Of a stretch of DNA of 64,000 nucleotides, positions 61,711 to 64,000 are shown one piece after another. The DNA comes from Fidelibacterota bacterium. GTDB taxonomy: Bacteria; Fidelibacterota; Marinisomatia; SCGC-AAA003-L08; TS1B11. The translations under genes and the position numbers were made by a program. Under the pieces are notes generated by a model. The model was not told the DNA's origin. It did not search any database and saw only the letters and a program-made list of their open reading frames with translations. Within the stretch, counting starts at the first letter, position 1; each line of letters opens with the position of its first letter. The stretch is from assembly GCA_020354025.1 (NCBI GenBank), contig CP070638.1:1921403-1985402 (forward strand), in the 5' to 3' direction.

Positions 61711-63762
61711 CTACTTCATGACAAGCATTTTCCGCATCGCCGAAAATTCATTGACACGAATCCTATAGAAGTAAACTCCCGACGCCAAACGACGCGCATC
61801 AAGCGCCACGCTATGCTTCCCTGCGGCCAGGGATTGATCGATAATCCGCATGACCTCTCTGCCGAGGGTGTTATAGACAATCAGGGTAACATCTCCAGCC
61901 GCTTTCAAACTGAAGTTGATGGTCGTGGTTGGGTTGAAGGGATTGGGATAGTTCTGTGCCAGGGTATATTCCAGAGGCACAATCTCTTCATCGCCATCAA
62001 TTGACAAAGTACCCCTCAGGGCAGCGATGCTCGTCTTCAGGGTCGCTACGGTGAAGGCAGGGTTATGAATACCAAAGCTGTGATCATGGTAGACCATCTG
62101 ATAGTTGAAGGCAGACTGCAGCTGCAGGGTGGTCCAGGTTGAATCCACGGGATCATGGGCGTCATAACCGGCGACGGTATCTGCATGGGGTAGCAGCGCC
62201 GCCAACGTATCCAATAGTCCGTGGACCTCGTCCTGCAATCCTTCCGCAACGCCATCACCGTCATGATCGGTAACTCCGCTTAGATAGAAGGGTTTATCAG
62301 CAAAACTGTCTCCGACGTCTCCATGGCATGGAGCACAGGTAACGACGTTGTCCACCGTGTCCGATGACATGCTGAATGTATGTGATCCCATCATGATGAC
62401 GTTGTCATCTTCATCCGCGTGGCCAGGGTACATGTGGCAGTCTACACAGGCATTTTCGGTAGCTGCCAAGTGCGGAGAGGTCGGGAGAACCTGGCCGAAT
62501 GTGATCACGTTGGTGGCCATCAACATATCGGCCTGGGGAGCATAATGCGGACCGAAGTGGGTTGAATTCACGGGAGCCGTTGTGTATTCTATTACGTCGT
62601 CCCGGCGCTGATGATGGCAGTTCATACATAGTGCCCCGCTGCCTGCCCCAGTAACGGTCTCCCCGCTGGCCAGGGTAGCAGAGACGGTACGTAGCTGGTG
62701 TTCGTTGGTGTCATCATGGGGCTCATGGCAAACGGCGCAGGTGATATCAGTAGTAGGCTGTGATGTTATAGTCTCACCCTTCACGAATTGGATGAACTGG
62801 TTACCACTATGGCAGCCCTCGCAGTTCGTGCGCGCTCCCCCTGGATAGCTAGGTACATGCGCATGCCCGGAGGCATCCCACTGCTCGGGATAGACGTGAT
62901 GCGTGCCGCTGTCATGGCAAATAGCGCAACCATCAGTTGAGAGAGAAGATGCCTTTTGATGAGTACTCTGAGGCCCATGACAGCTCTCGCACTGGATGCG
63001 GGCCAGTTTCATTGAGTTGGGGAAGAATATTAGCAGCGAATCGTAGACGCCATCAAACAGATGCCCACCACTTACATCGCCGTAAACATCCACCAGGGTC
63101 GTTGAATCCGGGAATACGAAGGTGGTATCCTTACTCAGGTAAGCCACTGTCTGAATTCGATCATCGAAACCATCGTTATCAGCATTGGCGTCATAGCCTG
63201 TTGTGTGGCAGGAAATACAAGTCGGCCCATAGTGGCTGCTGGCAATACCATTCATGCCATCCTCAAAGATCGAATAATGCCCTGTCTCTTCCCAGTCAGC
63301 TGTTGCGCTGGCATGACAGGTGGCACAATTTCCAGCAGCAATGCCGACATAAGTCCCGGCAGTGACAATCAGCGTATCACTGACGGATTCATCAGTGAAT
63401 ACAATGGTGTAGGTGCCGGCGGAATCCGGGATGAAGGAAACGACTTCAGAAGCTGAATCAATAGCAGCAGCCGCACTGACATCTGCAGTTGAGCCGGTGG
63501 GACCGGTTACGTCCCAGGAGGTACTTACCAGCGTCGAATCTTTAGATCCCTTGAAATACATTTTGGTTTCAACACCGACATTGAGCAAACCATCGTACGC
63601 GCGGTCTAAGATCCCAAGGTATGTACGAGGCGCTGGGACACCCACGGTGTCGGCTTCGACATCGCGTGGGGATACACCGAAAGGTTCCAATACCAGTTCC
63701 TGGGAAGCAGCTACTGATATAGAGCAGCAAAGTACAAAACCAAGCAATATCACTCTCTTCAT
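61711..63762 (-). CDS. 9-heme extracellular cytochrome with T9SS sorting domain
   Basis: A 683-residue protein with signal peptide (VILLGFVLCCSISVAAS), an Ig-like module at residues 60-135 (VSTSWDVTGPTGS, SFIPDSAGTYTIVFTDE), nine CxxCH sites between residues 145 and 480, and a C-terminal type IX sorting domain containing AQNYPNPFNPTTTINF and GVYFYRIRVNEFSA. Heme-bearing parts resemble cytochrome c families of multiheme carriers, while the sorting domain predicts secretion through the outer membrane and attachment outside. SD AAGGAG is present upstream. It is convergent to the redox operon and likely the outermost member of the path. Confidence 0.93.
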   Translation of the reverse strand: MKRVILLGFVLCCSISVAASQELVLEPFGVSPRDVEADTVGVPAPRTYLGILDRAYDGLLNVGVETKMYFKGSKDSTLVSTSWDVTGPTGSTADVSAAAAIDSASEVVSFIPDSAGTYTIVFTDESVSDTLIVTAGTYVGIAAGNCATCHASATADWEETGHYSIFEDGMNGIASSHYGPTCISCHTTGYDANADNDGFDDRIQTVAYLSKDTTFVFPDSTTLVDVYGDVSGGHLFDGVYDSLLIFFPNSMKLARIQCESCHGPQSTHQKASSLSTDGCAICHDSGTHHVYPEQWDASGHAHVPSYPGGARTNCEGCHSGNQFIQFVKGETITSQPTTDITCAVCHEPHDDTNEHQLRTVSATLASGETVTGAGSGALCMNCHHQRRDDVIEYTTAPVNSTHFGPHYAPQADMLMATNVITFGQVLPTSPHLAATENACVDCHMYPGHADEDDNVIMMGSHTFSMSSDTVDNVVTCAPCHGDVGDSFADKPFYLSGVTDHDGDGVAEGLQDEVHGLLDTLAALLPHADTVAGYDAHDPVDSTWTTLQLQSAFNYQMVYHDHSFGIHNPAFTVATLKTSIAALRGTLSIDGDEEIVPLEYTLAQNYPNPFNPTTTINFSLKAAGDVTLIVYNTLGREVMRIIDQSLAAGKHSVALDARRLASGVYFYRIRVNEFSAMRKMLVMK

Positions 63763-64000
63763 ATCTAATGATACTCCTTAATTAGATTTTTTAGATTAAT
63801 TTTGGATCATTAATTGTTGGAAGTATAATCAAAAATTACCTAGAATCTCCACGATTCCTTGTTAAAACTACGAAGTTTTTTTTAAAGAGACAAGGATATC
63901 TTCAATTCCTTTATTTTCCTGCTCCTATGGCTAACCAAGGTTGGAAAAGCGATTAAGTATCAGCTACCCATCACAGGATTAGAGTATCATCCATAGAAGA
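63763..64000. promoter_or_regulatory. Upstream region of the T9SS cytochrome gene
   Basis: AT-rich, with no supported gene. It must hold the promoter of the minus-strand cytochrome gene. I could not fix boxes. Confidence 0.35.

Noticed and set aside
61627-62004. Plus-strand frame of 125 codons over the T9SS cytochrome end
   Set aside because: It is antisense to the sorting domain and includes the terminator hairpin.

Overview
The window reads as one chromosomal segment of an anaerobic or facultatively anaerobic bacterium of the FCB superphylum (candidates: Neomarinimicrobiota, Calditrichota, KSB1-like lineages; the sequence alone does not decide). Two proteins end in type IX secretion (T9SS) sorting domains, there is a TonB receptor with its DUF4249 lipoprotein, and many Tat-exported enzymes. 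No ribosomal RNA or phylogenetic marker is present.

Layout. (1) 0-14.4 kb: a sugar-acid / polysaccharide cluster: sulfatase remnant, alginate-lyase-family lyase, Gfo/Idh/MocA oxidoreductase, ThuA-like lipoprotein, xylose-isomerase-like epimerase, intact sulfatase, enolase-superfamily dehydratase/epimerase and a three-gene TRAP transporter; then, on the other strand, a serine hydrolase and a DUF362 protein. Several of the enzymes carry export signals, so part of the conversion probably happens outside the cytoplasm before TRAP uptake. (2) 14.6-20.9 kb: housekeeping run: ROK kinase, a small flagellar-rod-like protein behind a CRP-like palindrome, DUF512 radical-SAM protein, Der GTPase, a T9SS metalloprotease and a YigZ-family protein, closed by an initiator tRNA. 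A broken second copy of that tRNA carries a 52-nt insert in its T loop. (3) 21.8-26.5 kb: M28 peptidase, DUF4249 lipoprotein and TonB receptor in one operon. (4) 26.8-34 kb: a decaying region with an NfeD/symporter chimera, intact cheW, cheA and cheR, and response-regulator genes broken by in-frame stops. (5) 34.1-41.8 kb: Cus/Czc-type metal efflux (small Cys/Met-rich protein, outer-membrane factor, adaptor, RND pump).

(6) 42.0-63.8 kb is the centrepiece: a multiheme cytochrome locus with 88 c-type heme motifs in eight proteins. The minus-strand run (54.6 to 42.0 kb) encodes a probable outer-membrane barrel, 12-heme and 9-heme cytochromes, two large cytochromes (17 and 11 hemes) fused to b-type membrane domains, then Ccm system genes (ccmE, ccmF, ccmH, a CcmI-like zinc-ribbon protein, ccmA, ccmB). 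The divergent plus-strand run encodes a 4-heme cytochrome, an 18-heme NapC-anchored cytochrome, an 8-heme membrane-anchored cytochrome, a four-cluster ferredoxin subunit, an NrfD-type quinone-site subunit and a zinc-ribbon membrane protein. A convergent gene encodes a 9-heme cytochrome with a T9SS sorting domain. My inference is that these form a path from the quinone pool through the periplasm and outer membrane to a surface-displayed cytochrome, encoded beside its own heme-attachment machinery. The combination resembles known porin-cytochrome conduits only in outline, and I see no close match to a named system.
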